Positions 28,420 through 41,236 of a stretch of DNA of 64,000 nt are shown here, piece after piece. The notes under the pieces are model-generated. The model had not been told where the DNA came from. It was given only the letters and a program-made list of their open reading frames with translations, and did no database searches. This stretch comes from Lunularia cruciata. Lineage: Eukaryota; Streptophyta; Marchantiopsida; Lunulariales; Lunulariaceae. Location of the stretch: assembly GCA_948567375.1 (NCBI GenBank), contig OX419762.1:53524841-53588840 (forward strand), read 5' to 3'. The position numbers were made by a program, and so were the translations under genes. How positions within the stretch are numbered: the stretch's first letter is position 1; each line of letters begins with the position of its first letter.

Positions 28420-29098
28420 TGTGAGCCGGCCTGTCTCTCACTCAGGATGAACCTCTGATGGCTATTATGGTAGCGCACCATGGACTAAGAAGGCAAGGAA
28501 CCCCAACTCCATCATACTCCTCCAAGGCTAACACTCCAAGACTCAAGACATTGCTCACTAGAGAACTCAATGAGAGAGAGATAGTTGCAAATGAAAGGAT
28601 GATGAGTACCTCCTCACCCCTTGTTTATATACTTGTGAAATAGTTACGTACCAAAGTTACTAATTACCGTAGTAACTCAAGTTACTAGACTAAAAGTCAA
28701 GTAAAGTCAAAAAGTAGAAAGGAATATCCATTCACATGGGCATATTCCCCTTATCTTGACCCAACCACTAAAGCAAGGATTCCTTCACATGGGCTATCCT
28801 TGGACTAAAGAAGAATCCAAAACAAAAAGGCTTGCGGGCCCAAGAGTTCTCAACTCTTTCCCCAAAGCCAAACACCTAGGAATAATACCAAGTCAACACA
28901 CTAAAATCCAAAATAGTGGTGCTCATCTTTTCTACTTCCTCTAAAGTAAGGTCCCATCTATCTTAGCTATGACTAACTTTAGCTAACCATGACTAATATA
29001 GAACCATCCTTTATCTCTATATAAATAATATCTCTTAAGTACTTGTAATACCAAGCTAAATATCACAATACCACACACATGCACAAATGGGTGTTACA
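28420..29098 (-). repeat. F1-B 3' LTR
   Basis: Reverse complement of the 679-bp F1 LTR, directly beside the reversed PPT region TTTACCCCCGGACT at 29099-29112. Confidence 0.94.
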
Positions 29099-29146
29099 TT
29101 TACCCCCGGACTAAGTTTTCACTTTGTCCTCAAAGTGAAGGTCTCT

Positions 29147-32100
29147 CTACCTTCTATGGTACATCTTCAACTTATCATGGTTAATCCTATCAAAGTGTCT
29201 TCCTCCCAACTCCTTGAGATCATAAGTGTAATTGCCCCACACCTTCTCTACTATGAAAGGTCCAAAGTACTTAGGCAAAAACTTCTTTTGCACTCTCTTG
29301 AATCAAACAACATTACCCAATCGCCTTCTTTGAAAGGCTCCACCTTCTTCTTGCCTTGCCTCTTGTCATAGCTCTCCTTTTGTTTCCTTTGGGCTTGCTC
29401 CACTCGAACCATAGCAACTGCTCTTGCCTCTTCCAACTCCATGAGTTGATCCTTCCTTGACTTCTCTGCATCACTTCCTTGTGCTTTCTTCAATCTCCTA
29501 TGAATGCTTTGGAAGGTAGGAAGATCAAAGTGAATAGGTAAGGTAGACTCAATACCATACACCAATTGGAATGGAGAATATCCAGTGGAAGTCTTCATGG
29601 TTGTCCTATATTCCCACAAAACTGCATGAATCCTCTTGTCCCAATGATGTTTAGCCCCCTCCATTTCTGCATCTTTGGCCAACATCATGCACAAGGTCTG
29701 ATTGGTTCTCTCTGCCAAGCCATTGGAATTTGGCTTATAGGATGTAGTTACTCTATGTGTGATAGAGAAATGTCGTAGCATGGCTGTAGTAATGCTTCCT
29801 GTAAACTCTCCTCCTCTATCAGAAACCAACTCCAAAGGGCATCCAAACCTAGTGATAATGCGTTCATAAAGAAATCTACCCACTTCATCTTCATTCTTGT
29901 CCCTCAATGGTCTAGCCTCAACCCACTTGGTAAGGTAATCAGTAACTACCACAATGTACCGATTGTTCCTTGGGGTTCTATTGAGAGGTCCTACAAAATC
30001 AATTCCCCACTTCTCAAAAGGTCCTAGCAATGGAATTGATCTAAGTGGTGGAGTGGATGTAGACTTTCTAGCAAAAGCTTGACAAACATGACAAGTTTTG
30101 CAATAATCAAGACAATCCTTGAAAATCCCTCTCCAATGGTAACCTGCATCTAGAATCTTGAAAGCAGTCACCTTTCCTGCAAAGTGTCCTCCACATACTA
30201 AACCTTCATGAAACTCCTTTATGAGTAGGATAGACTCTTCCTTACCCACTGCTCTTCGAAGTAGACCATCTGCTCCTTGGTGAAAAAGAATATCCTCCAC
30301 CATTGTGTAAGGTCTAGATCTTGCTGCAAGGGCCTTCCTCTCCCTAGCATGCATCCCTTCTGGATAGTTACCTCTTGTCACAAAATCCACAATCTCCTTG
30401 TACTCCATTGGAATCTCTTGAGTGACTGAGATTGTCATGAGCTCCTCATCCGGGAAGGAATCATCTACTGGCTCATCTCCATCATGATCATAGGCTCTAG
30501 ATAACAAATCAGCATTTGCATGTTTCTTTCCTGGCCTATCCTCAATTGTGTAGTCATACTCAGACAAGAGTATCATCCACCTTGCTAGTCTCCCTTCAAC
30601 ATTAGGCTTGTTGAAGATGTACTTCAAAGCCTTGTGATCCGTGACAATTGTGGCTTTCCCTCCAATCAAGTAGTGTCTAAACTTCTTGAGACCAAAGATC
30701 ACTGCCAACCCTTCTCTCTCTGTGACAGAGTAGTTCTTCTCTGCTGAAACCATCTGCCTACTAGCATAAGCTATTGGATGATCATGCCCATCTTGGTCTA
30801 ATTGACTAAGAGTGCATCCTATAGCTACATTAGAAGCATCAGTGTAGAGGATGAAAGGCTTACTCCAATCAGGTTTAGCAAGAATTGGAGCTACAACAAG
30901 GGATTGCTTGAGCTCCTCAAAAGCTTTGAGAGCCTCCTTGTCTTCCAAAATCACCATGTAATCTACACCCTTCTTCATGTAGATGGTCAATGCATAAGCC
31001 TTGTTGGAAAATGAGAAGATGAACCTCCTATAGTACCCAACCATTCCCAAGAATTGGCGTAACTTTGTCAAGCTTGAAGGGAATGGAAGGTCTGAGATTT
31101 TCCTCACCTTCTCAGGATCAACTGCTATTCCATCCTTGGAGATGATGTGCCCCAAAAGTAGACCTTCTTCACATCCAAAAATGCACTTCTCTGGGTTGAG
31201 TGATGCATTTGCCTCATCCAAGCGTTGCAAGACTTTGATTAGGTGCTCAAAGTGCTCCTCCTTGCTCCCATAGACACAAAAGTCATCAATGAAATCTCTC
31301 ACAAATTTCCCAATGAAAGGTTCAAATACCTTGTTCATGAACCGTTGGAATGTGGCTGGAGCATTGCAAAGCCCAAAAGGCATGACCTTGAAAGCGTAAG
31401 TTCCCCAAGGTGTGGTGAATGTGGTGAGTTGTTGATGCTCTGGTGCAATCTTTATTTGGTTATATCCACTATAACCATCTCCAAAACTGTACCTCTCATG
31501 ACCTGCAACCTCCTCCAAGATCTCATCAATGAATGGCAATGGGTAGTAGTCCTTCTTGGTAACAGCATTGAGCTTCTTGTAATCCACACATACCCGAAGC
31601 TTGCCATTCTTTTTCTTCACAATGACAATTGGAGACACCCATTCTGAATTCTCCACCTCAAAGATAAATCCAGCCTCCTTGAGCTTATCAATCTCCTCCT
31701 TCACAACCAAAGATATTGGTGGGCTAATGCGACGTTGCTTTTGGCGGATTGGTCTTGCATGTGACTCCACCTCTATCTTGTGCTCCTCCAAGGTGACTTC
31801 CTTCAAATCCTTGTAACTAAAAGCAAACACATGGATGAACTTGCGGAAAATCTCCTCAAATCTCACCTTCTCCTCCTTGGTAACATTTGGGCCATACTTG
31901 AGGGTAGATAACCTTCTCTCTACCTCCTCAAGTGTCAATGGTGATTTATCTGGGTCCTTCAAAACCTCTAGCTTAGGTGCAAAATCCATAGCACACAAAG
32001 GATACACATCTGAATCAGATTCAGATTCATCCTCCTCCGTGGAAGTCTCCTCTTCCATGCTTGTGTCCACACCTGAAGCTCCTTCTTCAGAATCTGATTC

Positions 32101-33963
32101 CCAATAATCAGAAGATGGTGTATCTGAATGTGAAGTGTTGGTGGTGTTAGTCACAGGAACAGTGACTCTATGGTTTGATGGCCCAATCCTCAAGTACCCT
32201 TTGTGCCATCGATCAGTTGTGCGTGCTGCTCTCAACCATGGCCTCCCAAGAAGTAAGTCATAGCTTGAATCCTTCAAGACTTGGAAAGTCATGAGATTTT
32301 GAACTCCCATAACTGAAACTACCACCTTATCCATCACCCCTACTGGTCAAACTTGTTGCTTGTTTGCCATGCTCACCACAAATGTTGAAGGTCTTGAGGG
32401 CATCATACCCAACTTCTTCATCAACCTTTCTGACATGGCATTCACTGCTGATCCTCCATCAACCAATGCATCCTTGATGTTGTGACCATTCACTCTCACA
32501 TCAATCTTGGAGGCATATTCACAAGCCTCCCATGGTGCTGGCTTGGCATCCACCACCCCCATTGATACTGGAACTTTTGCCTTCTTCTTCTTTTTGCTCC
32601 TTGTAGAACTCAAACCACCTCTAAGCTCCTTTCTCAAGGTAGGGTTCAAAGCAATTAATTGGCCCACTGTGATGTTAGCCTTGTGACTACCAACATCCTC
32701 CAACACATTGTAGTTCCATTGTTGCTTTGAGATCAAGAAGTCCTCCATCCCCAACTTCTTCCTTGGAGTCTTTGTTGTTGATGGTGTTGAGGTGCGAGTG
32801 CTCCTAGTAGACATAGGAGTATCCTTGCTTGAAGTAAATCCTTGAGAAGAGTGAACATCCTCTGCAAAACGAGCTCTCTTCTTCTCTTGTGCCAAAAGCT
32901 CCAAATTAGGACCCTTGGAGTTTGAGCACTCTCCCTTCTCATACTTGCTCTCAACCACATCTATGGATGCTATCCCCTTACCTTTGTTGGGATTAGGAGC
33001 CACTTGGGTTTCACTACCTCCCTCTTTCCCTCTATTGGCTCCCTCATAACCCCTTCCTCCATGGTAAGTGGAATTTGGGCAATTCCTTTGGATATGGCCT
33101 CTTCCTCCACAACCAAAACAATTTCTATCATTGAAATTGTTGGCTGGTTGGCCTCCTCTATATGGATAGTTTCCATAACTCCTAGGTCCTCTCCCTACAT
33201 TCTGATCCACCTCTCTCTTCTCCCATAGTTGCACCACATTGATCTTGAGATCCGCAAGTTGTTCTGTGATGGTTTGGAGTGGATCTTTTGGTGGAGGTGC
33301 AAGAATTGGAGCAACTACTACTTGTGGTGCAACCCTTGTCACCAAAGTATCAGAAGTTCCACCATACTTGTAGCCTTGAGGAGGATGCACAACCTCCTTC
33401 ACCACCAAATCACTCTCATCCCCTTCCAAACTCTCCTCCATACGAATTGCGATCTTGATAGCTTCAACCTTGGAAGAAGGTTTCTCATATCTCACCTTGC
33501 TTCTAATTTGTGGTCTCAATCCTCCCACAAAATTCTTGGTGAGCATGGCCCCTATGCCAATCATTGTAGTCTCCACATCATCCCCACCCTTCCTCAACAC
33601 TATGCGAAATCTGGACTCCAACTTTTCCACTCTTTCCACATAGACCCTCACTTTCTCTCCATCTCCTTGCTTGAGAAATGTAACCTCACTCATCAATCTC
33701 TCATAACTCTCATCAGGAAGAAAGTTCTCAATGAGTGCTGAAGTCAAAGTCTCCCAAGACTCCTCTTCCCCCTCTCTCCTCTCTCTCTTTTGGTATTCTG
33801 ACTCATACCATGTAAGTGCTGCATCCTCAAAGAAATCTGGTAATAATGAGGCCCACTCATTCTTCCTCCTCTCATTGTTTCCTATGCAAGCTCTCTTGAA
33901 GTCTCTCACAAAGGCCTCCACATCTTCTCCATCCTTGCCAAAGAAAACCGGAAGTTTCCCCAT
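29147..33963 (-). pseudogene. F1-B Gag-Pol, two lesions
   Basis: Same 1608-codon design as F1-A, with ATG at 33961-33963. Two lesions: TGA at 32347-32349 in the protease region, where F1-C has CGA and F1-A has AGA; and a 10-bp deletion between two GATTC repeats at about 29297-29306, shifting the frame in the integrase C-terminus. Between them the frame is open for 1028 codons (29251-32337), with FIDD, RNase H and DDE residues intact and Gly kept in GGEFTGS. The CGA-to-TGA change is a CpG transition. The products might still serve in trans only in part, since Gag without protease would be made. Confidence 0.92.
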
Positions 33964-34249
33964 CTTAATCCCTCACTATCTTTCTTTTCTCTTAAATTTT
34001 TTTTTTTCTCTTTTCTTTTCTCTCACTCTATTACTAATAGAGTATATACATGACTAACACCATCTGAGAATAATCCACTCTAGGGAACACAAAAGGTTCA
34101 GGTTGCTCCAAGATTTCTATAGCAACATCAAATCCTAGAGTGCATATTAATCTAACTCTCATGGATAGTTTATCCATAAGTTGAAAGATTATCTCCATCA
34201 CTAATCTTGAGAACTAGCTGATGAAGGTGGTAGTATTTCTGTAGCTGTA

Positions 34250-34699
34250 CTAAGATTTCTCTCCAAGATCCTTCACCAAAGTTTCCAAAAGTGCTTTTAC
34301 TCCACTACACTCATGTCCTTTTGGAAGTCCTTCAACTCCACAAACCTCACACAACTCCTTGGTCTTAGATCTTCTCCCTCCCAATCTTGGTGAAGAAGGT
34401 CCAACATGCAAACCCAAGTCAAGTAAGCCTCTCCTTTCCCTCAATCTCTTGCTCTCAAAGGTTAATGGACATGAACTTGCCTTATGTCCCTTCTCTCCAC
34501 ATAGAAAGCACTTAGACTCACTCTTTCCTCCAAGTGGTGTAGGTTTTTGGATCCTCTCAACACTCTCTTCAAATTCTATTGTAAACTCTCTTTTCCTCAA
34601 ATCCACCCCTACAATCACCTCAAACCCTTGGGGAACCTTGCATAATCTCAATTTCCACTCTTGATGACCCTCCATGTTCCCAAAGATGAATCTAAACAC
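34250..34699 (-). CDS. F1-B leader ORF 2 (CCHC), short-ended form
   Basis: About 149 codons, same CFLCGEKGHKASSC and CEVC...GHEC motifs as at 13036-13533. It ends LGEKS because of one extra base (GAGAGAAATC for GAGAGAGTC), as in F1-C. F1-A and F1-D keep the longer Ser-rich end. The two end types define two F1 sublineages. Confidence 0.5.
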   Translation of the reverse strand: MFRFIFGNMEGHQEWKLRLCKVPQGFEVIVGVDLRKREFTIEFEESVERIQKPTPLGGKSESKCFLCGEKGHKASSCPLTFESKRLRERRGLLDLGLHVGPSSPRLGGRRSKTKELCEVCGVEGLPKGHECSGVKALLETLVKDLGEKS

Positions 34700-35514
34700 T
34701 CAAACATGCTTTTTGTTGATCTCAAACTTCTCATGCATGAGATCTCCACTCTGCAGAATTGACCCTTCCTCACAATGTCACTCAAATCTCCCAACGAATA
34801 TGTCACAGTCCTCTGAAATTTTCCACACTTGATCACAACTCTAGGGCGTCCCTCCCTGCAAAATTTTAGATCTTTTCATTGAGCCATTTGGCCTAGACAC
34901 CTTTCTATTCAGCACCCATAATTCAGATTTGGTCTGAAAACCACCCCCCTCACTTCAAAAACTCATAACGCACTGCGCAAAAATGATCTCTCTCTAATTT
35001 TTGTGGCACCAGGTATGATACAATGCACTGAATTTTCTTGGAAATTTTCAGGACAATTCACTAAAAATTGAAGAAATGGCAGACTCTGTACAATTTTCCA
35101 GAGAGCATGCAGTTGCGTGAGCACTTTACCCTATCAACTTTCAAAAATTCTAGCCCAGTGCGCATAGAAGCTCTCTCAATAATTTCAAGTGTGCTAACTG
35201 AAAGATAACCCAAGCTATCATGTGTAGAAATCTCAAGTCCAGATCTCAAACTTGAGATTTTGCCCAAAATCACCTTAATCCCCAAAATCTGCAATCCACC
35301 TCACACAATCTCTCCAATTCCTCTCATGTGTACAAGATGTACAAAATCACCTCAAAGACATCATAATGAACTACAGGGTATACAAATGGATCTTGGTTCT
35401 CTAACATAAGTTCAGCCCTCTCCTCTCCTAATGTTCTCTCCAAGTGAGCTCTCATAGCCTCCTTCTGCCTAATGTAGAATTGGACGCGGAACATTATCTT
35501 GCCTTCTAGAGAGG

Positions 35515-35531
35515 TCCCGGCAACGGAACCA
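35515..35531 (-). other. F1-B primer binding site
   Basis: Minus strand TGGTTCCGTTGCCGGGA, identical to F1-A and four bases inside the 5' LTR end. Confidence 0.7.
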
Positions 35532-35535
35532 AAAA

Positions 35536-36214
35536 TGTGAGCCGGCCTGTCTCTCACTCAGGATGAATCTCTGATGGCTATTATGGTAGCGCACCATGGA
35601 CTAAGAAGGCAAGGAACCCCAACTCCATCATACTCCTCCAAGGCTAACACTCCAAGACTCAAGACATTGCTCACTAGAGAACTCAATGAGAGAGAGATAG
35701 TTGCAAATGAAAGGATGATGAGTACCTCCTCACCCCTTGTTTATATACTTGTGAAATAGTTACGTACCAAAGTTACTAATTACCGTAGTAACTCAAGTTA
35801 CTAGACTAAAAGTCAAGTAAAGTCAAAAAGTAGAAAGGAATATCCATTCACATGGGCATATTCCCCTTATCTTGACCCAACCACTAAAGCAAGGATTCCT
35901 TCACATGGGCTATCCTTGGACTAAAGAAGAATCCAAAACAAAAAGGCTTGCGGGCCCAAGAGTTCTCAACTCTTTCCCCAAAGCCAAACACCTAGGAATA
36001 ATACCAAGTCAACACACTAAAATCCAAAATAGTGGTGCTCATCTTTTCTACTTCCTCTAAAGTAAGGTCCCATCTATCTTAGCTATGACTAACTTTAGCT
36101 AACCATGACTAATATAGAACCATCCTTTATCTCTATATAAATAATATCTCTTAAGTACTTGTAATACCAAGCTAAATATCACAATACCACACACATGCAC
36201 AAATGGGTGTTACA
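35536..36214 (-). repeat. F1-B 5' LTR
   Basis: 679 bp, ends TGTGAGCC (35536) and GTGTTACA (36214) on the plus strand, followed by the duplication GGCC and the continuing F2-1 gag. Confidence 0.94.
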
Positions 36215-37180
36215 GGCCACGCCAACACAGAATGCAATACTCGTAATGCATTCCCGGTGCAGCAAATTGATTGGGTTTCGAGATGGAACCAAGATGAGGA
36301 CGAGGAGGTTGTGTACCAAACTCAGGAGGTACAGCCTCAAGCGAGCACATTGTATCAAGGTCCGAGGTTTGGACCTAGGGAGTATAACCCCAATGCTCCT
36401 CCACGAAGACCACCGATGAGCAACCAAAATTGGCCTCAAAATGTTGCACCCGGAGCCTGTTATAATTGTGGCTCGATGGGACATTGGTCGCCAAACTATC
36501 CCGAGCCAAGAAGGCAAATTGCGTATGTTCCCCTGTGCAAAAATTGTAAAGGATCGGGGCATACGGGCAACCAATGTCCTCACCCACCGAATCCGCAACC
36601 GCCTGTAAAGTATGTACAGACCCCTGCTGAGCGTGTAGTCCTTCAGCCAAAGGAGGATACGAATGTAAATTGTATTACTCTTGAGGAAGAAAGACCTCAA
36701 GAAGGGAGTCCGGCCTTAGAAGGAGAATGGCTGGACCTTGAAATTTTGAAGGTTGAGACACGCTCTAGCAAGAAGAAGCGTGATCCCAAAGAACTGAGTA
36801 CAACCTCGTCTTCACAAAAGGCGAAGAGACTGCGCCCAAAAGCCATTCTTTTGGCCAAGGAGGAAAAGATCCTTGCAAAAGCCAAAGCTAAAGCCTTGCA
36901 GAAAGAATTAAAGGAGGCATTACTCAGGACTCAGGAACTGAGTTTGGAAGAGGAGACAAAGTTGAAGTCTCCAGTTTTTCCGGCAGACATCCGATCCGAA
37001 GTAAAGGGTCTAATCCAAGCCAAGGTGGGCCAACCCGAGGAACCTCGGGTCAAGGACATCAGCAAGCCCGTCACCATTTTGAAGCGTCCCAAAGTCAAAA
37101 GGGAACATGGAGAGACTTCGGACCCAAAGCCGAAAGCGAAGACGGTCAAATTGGAGGAGTTCTCCAATATGATATTGTAG
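36215..37180 (+). pseudogene. F2-1 gag, second part with zinc knuckles
   Basis: Continues gag beyond F1-B. The first knuckle ends GHANTEC here. The second is CYNCGSMGHWSPNY (about 36460-36501), with the last Cys changed to Tyr. The third is CKNCKGSGHTGNQC (about 36538-36579), intact. Three knuckles is more than the one or two usual for gypsy Gag. A long Lys/Glu-rich spacer follows. A frame change at about 37130-37180 separates it from the protease. Confidence 0.75.
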
Positions 37181-37184
37181 CAGA

Positions 37185-37860
37185 TCTTGCCACCACAAAT
37201 GCCAACGTTACATTCAAGCAGTTGTGGGAAGATAACAAGCTGTACAAGAGACAGCTGAATTTGGCACTCAAGAAGGTAAGGTCGATGTCAAAGAAGGACC
37301 TGCTTGCTATTTATCGTATTGAACAAGAAGATTTGAGATCTCCCGAGGTAGACGTAGAGATTGCAGGGTGCATGATCACATCGATACCCATTGATGCTGG
37401 GTCCAACGTGAATGTCATGACCGAAGATACTGCGAATCGACTTGGGTTTCATACGTTTGAACCCACACCCCGAGTTTTGAAGTTTGCAGACCAAACCAGG
37501 AGACGGCCATTGGGCATGCTGTCAAACATTACCATGATCATTGGAGGGGTACCCTTCAAGTTGAATTACATCATATTGCGACCAGTGACAAAAACTGGTT
37601 ACCCTCTGTTGATCGGCAGACCCTGGTTGTACAGTGCCCAAGTTGTGGTAGATTGGCATCAGCAGAAGTTAAGATTCAAGGACATTTTGTCCAAAGATCA
37701 GAAGCTGGTGACTATGAGTTGGACAAAGGTTCCCCATCTCAGGGAAACAAGTTCGTCGGAAGAGGAGGACAAATCCAAAGACTCATCGTCTTTGTCCTCA
37801 GACAAATCCAAAGACGAAGTCCAAGTTAATTACTTGGAATGCTATGAGGTGGATGTTTAA
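37185..37860 (+). pseudogene. F2-1 protease
   Basis: Frame resumes with VTFKQLWEDNKLYKRQL. The active-site loop is PIDAGSNVNVMT (Asp in about 37390-37396, DAG instead of DTG/DSG). Then LKFADQTRRRPLG, IIGGVPFKLNYII and PLLIGRPWLYSAQVVVDW complete a retropepsin-like fold. A Ser/Asp/Lys-rich linker follows, up to a TAA at 37858-37860. It would process Gag-Pol; here it is cut off from both neighbours by lesions. Confidence 0.78.
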
Positions 37861-39453
37861 GACAAAGATCCATATGACCTTGCCTCGGGTGAACCTGACT
37901 TGGAGGAAGGGGGTTTGATGGCAGCTTGCCTCGGGTTAAGCCAAGTAAGCCACGTTGAAGGAGTCATCAACCCCGATGACTGTCAAGATGTCTTATTAAC
38001 TGAAGGAAAAATTTTAAAAATCTCGAAGACAGTTACTTTGGAGGAGTTGGCAGGATACACTGCCTTGTTTATAGAATTCCAGGATGTATTTGCCTGGTCG
38101 ATTGATCAAATGCCGGGTATTCCATGAGAATTCGGAGAACACCGGATTGATCTGGTTGAAAGTGCAGTTCTGGTTCGGCAGTGACAATACCGCCTGAACC
38201 CAAAGTACTCGCTTTTGGTGAAAGATGAAATCGACAAGTACTTAGTGGCCAGAATCATCTTCCTTGTCTTAAGCAGTGAATGGGTCTCCCCCAGTGTCAT
38301 TTTCCCGAAGAAGAAAACAAGGAAGATCCGAGTGTGCCAAGACTTCCAAAAGTTGAACGCAGTTACAAGGAAAGATCATCATCCCTTGCCTTTTACCGAT
38401 ACAATTTTAGATCAAGTAGCTGGGCATCCTTGTTATAGTTTTCTCAATGGATTTTTAGGGTACAATCAAGTATCCATTCGAGAAGAAGACAAGGATAAAA
38501 CTACATTCACGACCAATTGGGGCACTTTCGCTTATAATCAAATGCCCTTTGGGTTGTGTAATGCCCCTGCTACTTTCCAGCGGATGATGAATTTAATCTT
38601 CAAAGATTTCCAGCGCAAATTTGTGGAAGTTTTTATTGATGACTTTTGTGTGTTTGGGCGAAGAGATGTACATTTAGATTACCTTTGCCAAACAATTGAA
38701 AGGTGTCATTTTTCCGGCTTGTCATTACACACGGAGAAATGCTTCTTCGCAATGAAGGAGGGAATTCTTTTGGGGCATCGGGTGTCAAGCCAAGGTATTG
38801 AAGTCGATGTTGAGAAGGTTAAGATAATCCCAGCTTTGGAATCCCCGAAGAACATCCAGGAGCTGAGAGCCTTCTTGGGACATGTTGGATATTACACACG
38901 CTTTGTGTCAAACTATGCAGTGCTTGCTGCACCACTTACAAAGCTTTTGAAGAAATCCGAAGACTATCTGTGGGAAGCAAATCAAGAAGAAGCTTTCCAG
39001 GTGTTGAAGAAGAAACTGGTTGAAGCACCAGTCATGAGGGCCCCAAATTGGGACGTCCCTTTTCATGTATATGTGGACACTTCGTCCATGGCCATCGGAG
39101 TCATCTTAAGTCAGAAGGACAAGAAGAAGAAGGACTACCCGGTGTATTATGCCAACCGACAACTTTCAGTTTCTGAAAAGAACTATTGGACGACTGAAAG
39201 AGAAGCACTCGGGATGGTGTATGCCTGCAAGAAATTTTGTCATTATTTGTTGGGGTATGAGTTTGTCTTCTATGTTGACCATTACGCATTGCAACATTTG
39301 GTCAAGAAGGCAGATTTACCGGGACGAATTGCAAGATGGATCTTGTTATTACAAGAGTTCACGTATATTGTACAAGTAAGGAAGGGAGCTTTGCATTCGA
39401 ATGCGGACTTCCTGTCCAGGTTGGAGACTCAAAGACCAGGAGTGGGAAATTGA
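37861..39453 (+). pseudogene. F2-1 reverse transcriptase and RNase H
   Basis: The linker (LEEGGLMAACLGLSQ, FAWSIDQMPGIP) has TGA at about 38125 and 38182, where Arg (CGA) fits. The open stretch 38215-39453 covers RT: EWVSPSVIFPKKK, VCQDFQKLNAVTRKD, GYNQVSIREEDKDK, MPFGLCNAPATFQR and the catalytic FIDDF (about 38631-38645). RNase H follows with HVYVDTSSMAIGVILSQ, then ANRQLSVSEKNYWTTEREAL, FYVDHYALQHL and SNADFLSRL. The frame is lost at about 39453-39503. FIDDF matches Tat/Athila-type RTs. Confidence 0.87.
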
Positions 39454-39502
39454 CCATCGGTTCCCTGACGAAGAGTAGTATCACTTATCAACAACGTGAA
39501 GT

Positions 39503-40720
39503 ATGAGGTATGCAGCTAAATATCATTATCTGAATACTCTCCATTGTCTTGAGGGGATGGACCTAGAACAGCGGGCAGTCTTTCTCAGGAAAATGGGGCC
39601 GTACCAGCTTAAGCACATCATTTTATTTAAGATGGGCGAAGACGAAGTACTTCGTAAATGCTTGGAGTCATACAAAGTAGGAGGAGTAATTGAATCTTTA
39701 CACTCCAAAGCATCGGGAGGACACTATGCTCTGGAGAATACTGTAAAGAAAATTCTTTCGGCAGGGTATTGGTGGCCTACAATGTGCAAAGATGTACATG
39801 CTCATATCCAAAGCTGTGATGCTTGTTAGAGAACAGGGAAGCCGATGGCTACTTCTCAATGGCCTTTGAGACCAATTTTGCCTTTGGCCCCATTTGAGAA
39901 ATGGGGGATTGATTTTGTGGGTCCCATTCAGCCAGTGACCCAAGTTATAAGAAAGTGATACATCTTGGTGTGCACTGACTATGCTACCAAGATGGTCAAA
40001 GCGGAAGCAACTCGCAGAGATGATGCTGAAATTGTGGCGGAATTCTTCTTTTGAAACATCATCTCCTGATATGGGTGTCCTATGAAATTGGTCAGTGACC
40101 AAGGAACACATTTTTTGAACTTTGTAATGGAGGCGTTAACCAAGTACTTCCAGATTAAACATCGGAAGACGACTCCTTATAACCCAAAAGCAAATGGCTT
40201 AACGGAAAAAGCGAATCGGTTACTTTGTAAAATTTTGAATAAGGTGACTGTCAATTATGCCTTTGACTGGGATACAAAATTACCAGCCCCGTTGTGGGCA
40301 TATCGAACGACAGAGAAGATTACAACCAAACAAACTCTATACTTCTTGACATATGGCTTGCATCCCATACTGCCAGTTGAATTTGAAGTTCCGACATATC
40401 GGGTTCTGTGCAAAGAACAAATGTTGGAAGAAGAAAGTCAAGATCTTCGGATTCCTCAACTGATGTGGTTAGAAGAGAAAAGAGACGATGTAATGCAAAC
40501 CACGAAAGAAGTACAAGCCAGAGGAAAGTCAGGCATGATTAGAGAATCAAGCCTGTAACTGTACAAGAAGGGGATTTGGTTTTGTTATATGACAATTGCC
40601 GAATATTTTTTCTTGGCAAGTTGCATTTGAGATGGATGGGTCCCTATCGAGTTCTTCATCTTTAAAAAGATGGATCCATGCAACTCGTCAACTTGGAAGG
40701 TAATCCTTTTGCCACTTGAG
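39503..40720 (+). pseudogene. F2-1 integrase
   Basis: H2C2 region: HSKASGGHYALENT ... CDAC (39700-39830), followed by a TAG where F2-2 has the Gln codon of CQRTGKP. Core: GIDFVGP, SDQGTHFLN, NGLTEKAN for D, D and E. Extra stops fall at about 39957, 40052 and 40070. C-terminal conserved block YGLHPILPVEFEVPTYR, then a basic tail to about 40720. No chromodomain. The stops (TAG, TGA) fit C-to-T decay. Confidence 0.82.
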
Positions 40721-40810
40721 TAAACGGGTGGAGAGTTTGGAGATATTGGACCATAGACTCGGAAGTTTCTAAGACACCCAAGGTCTATGTTTGCGGGGAC
40801 ACTCACATTT

Positions 40811-40823
40811 GAGGGAGGGGGTA
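40811..40823 (+). other. F2-1 polypurine tract
   Basis: GAGGGAGGGGGTA immediately before the TGTGGTG start of the 3' LTR; the same motif, reversed, precedes the F2-2 3' LTR at 47160-47174. Confidence 0.75.
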
Positions 40824-41208
40824 TGTGGTGCCCACATTTTTTGTTTTTTTCAAAATAAAGGGGAAGAAGTGTATAGAGAAGTCGGATTGCGCCTGTATGA
40901 CCAAAGAAAGGGAAGAAAGGAGTCTTCGGGAGGAAACCCGAAGTAAAGTGACTTTGGGTCATAAGGCAAAGTACTCAGAAATGCCCTATCAGCATACAAC
41001 CCAAAGTAAATTGTCTTTGGATCAAGGGGAGCTCAATCCGAGGCAAAGACAGTCTAACAACCTTTCATCAGGGCAAGAAATTCAAGAAGGGGCAGTTTCA
41101 AAATAGACGGCTCATACGCGCGAAGGTTGATTGACAATGACAAGTGCATGTTGGAGGTGTGATTTCTCGGTAGGAACTCAAAGTGACGGAAGATGAAGAA
41201 GCACAACT

Positions 41209-41217
41209 CTATAAAAA
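41209..41217 (+). promoter_or_regulatory. TATA box of the F2 LTR
   Basis: CTATAAAAA, conserved in the other F2 LTRs (about 25364, about 56570, reversed at about 46780). It lies only about 27 bases before the ATG of the LTR ORF, so transcripts starting at this promoter would begin with almost no 5' UTR before that ATG. Confidence 0.6.
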
Positions 41218-41236
41218 TTGAAACTGCAACGACGAA

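Larger units (their letters stand above)
28420..36214 (-). mobile_element. F1-B: complete F1 element on the minus strand
   Basis: 7795 bp with 679-bp LTRs (3' 28420-29098, 5' 35536-36214) and a 4-bp duplication GGCC (28416-28419 and 36215-36218). Collapsing one GGCC restores the zinc-knuckle frame of the host gag (GKSGHANTEC). One LTR difference is seen (AACCTC against AATCTC). The coding region is broken by one nonsense codon and one 10-bp deletion, so this young copy is non-autonomous. Confidence 0.93.
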
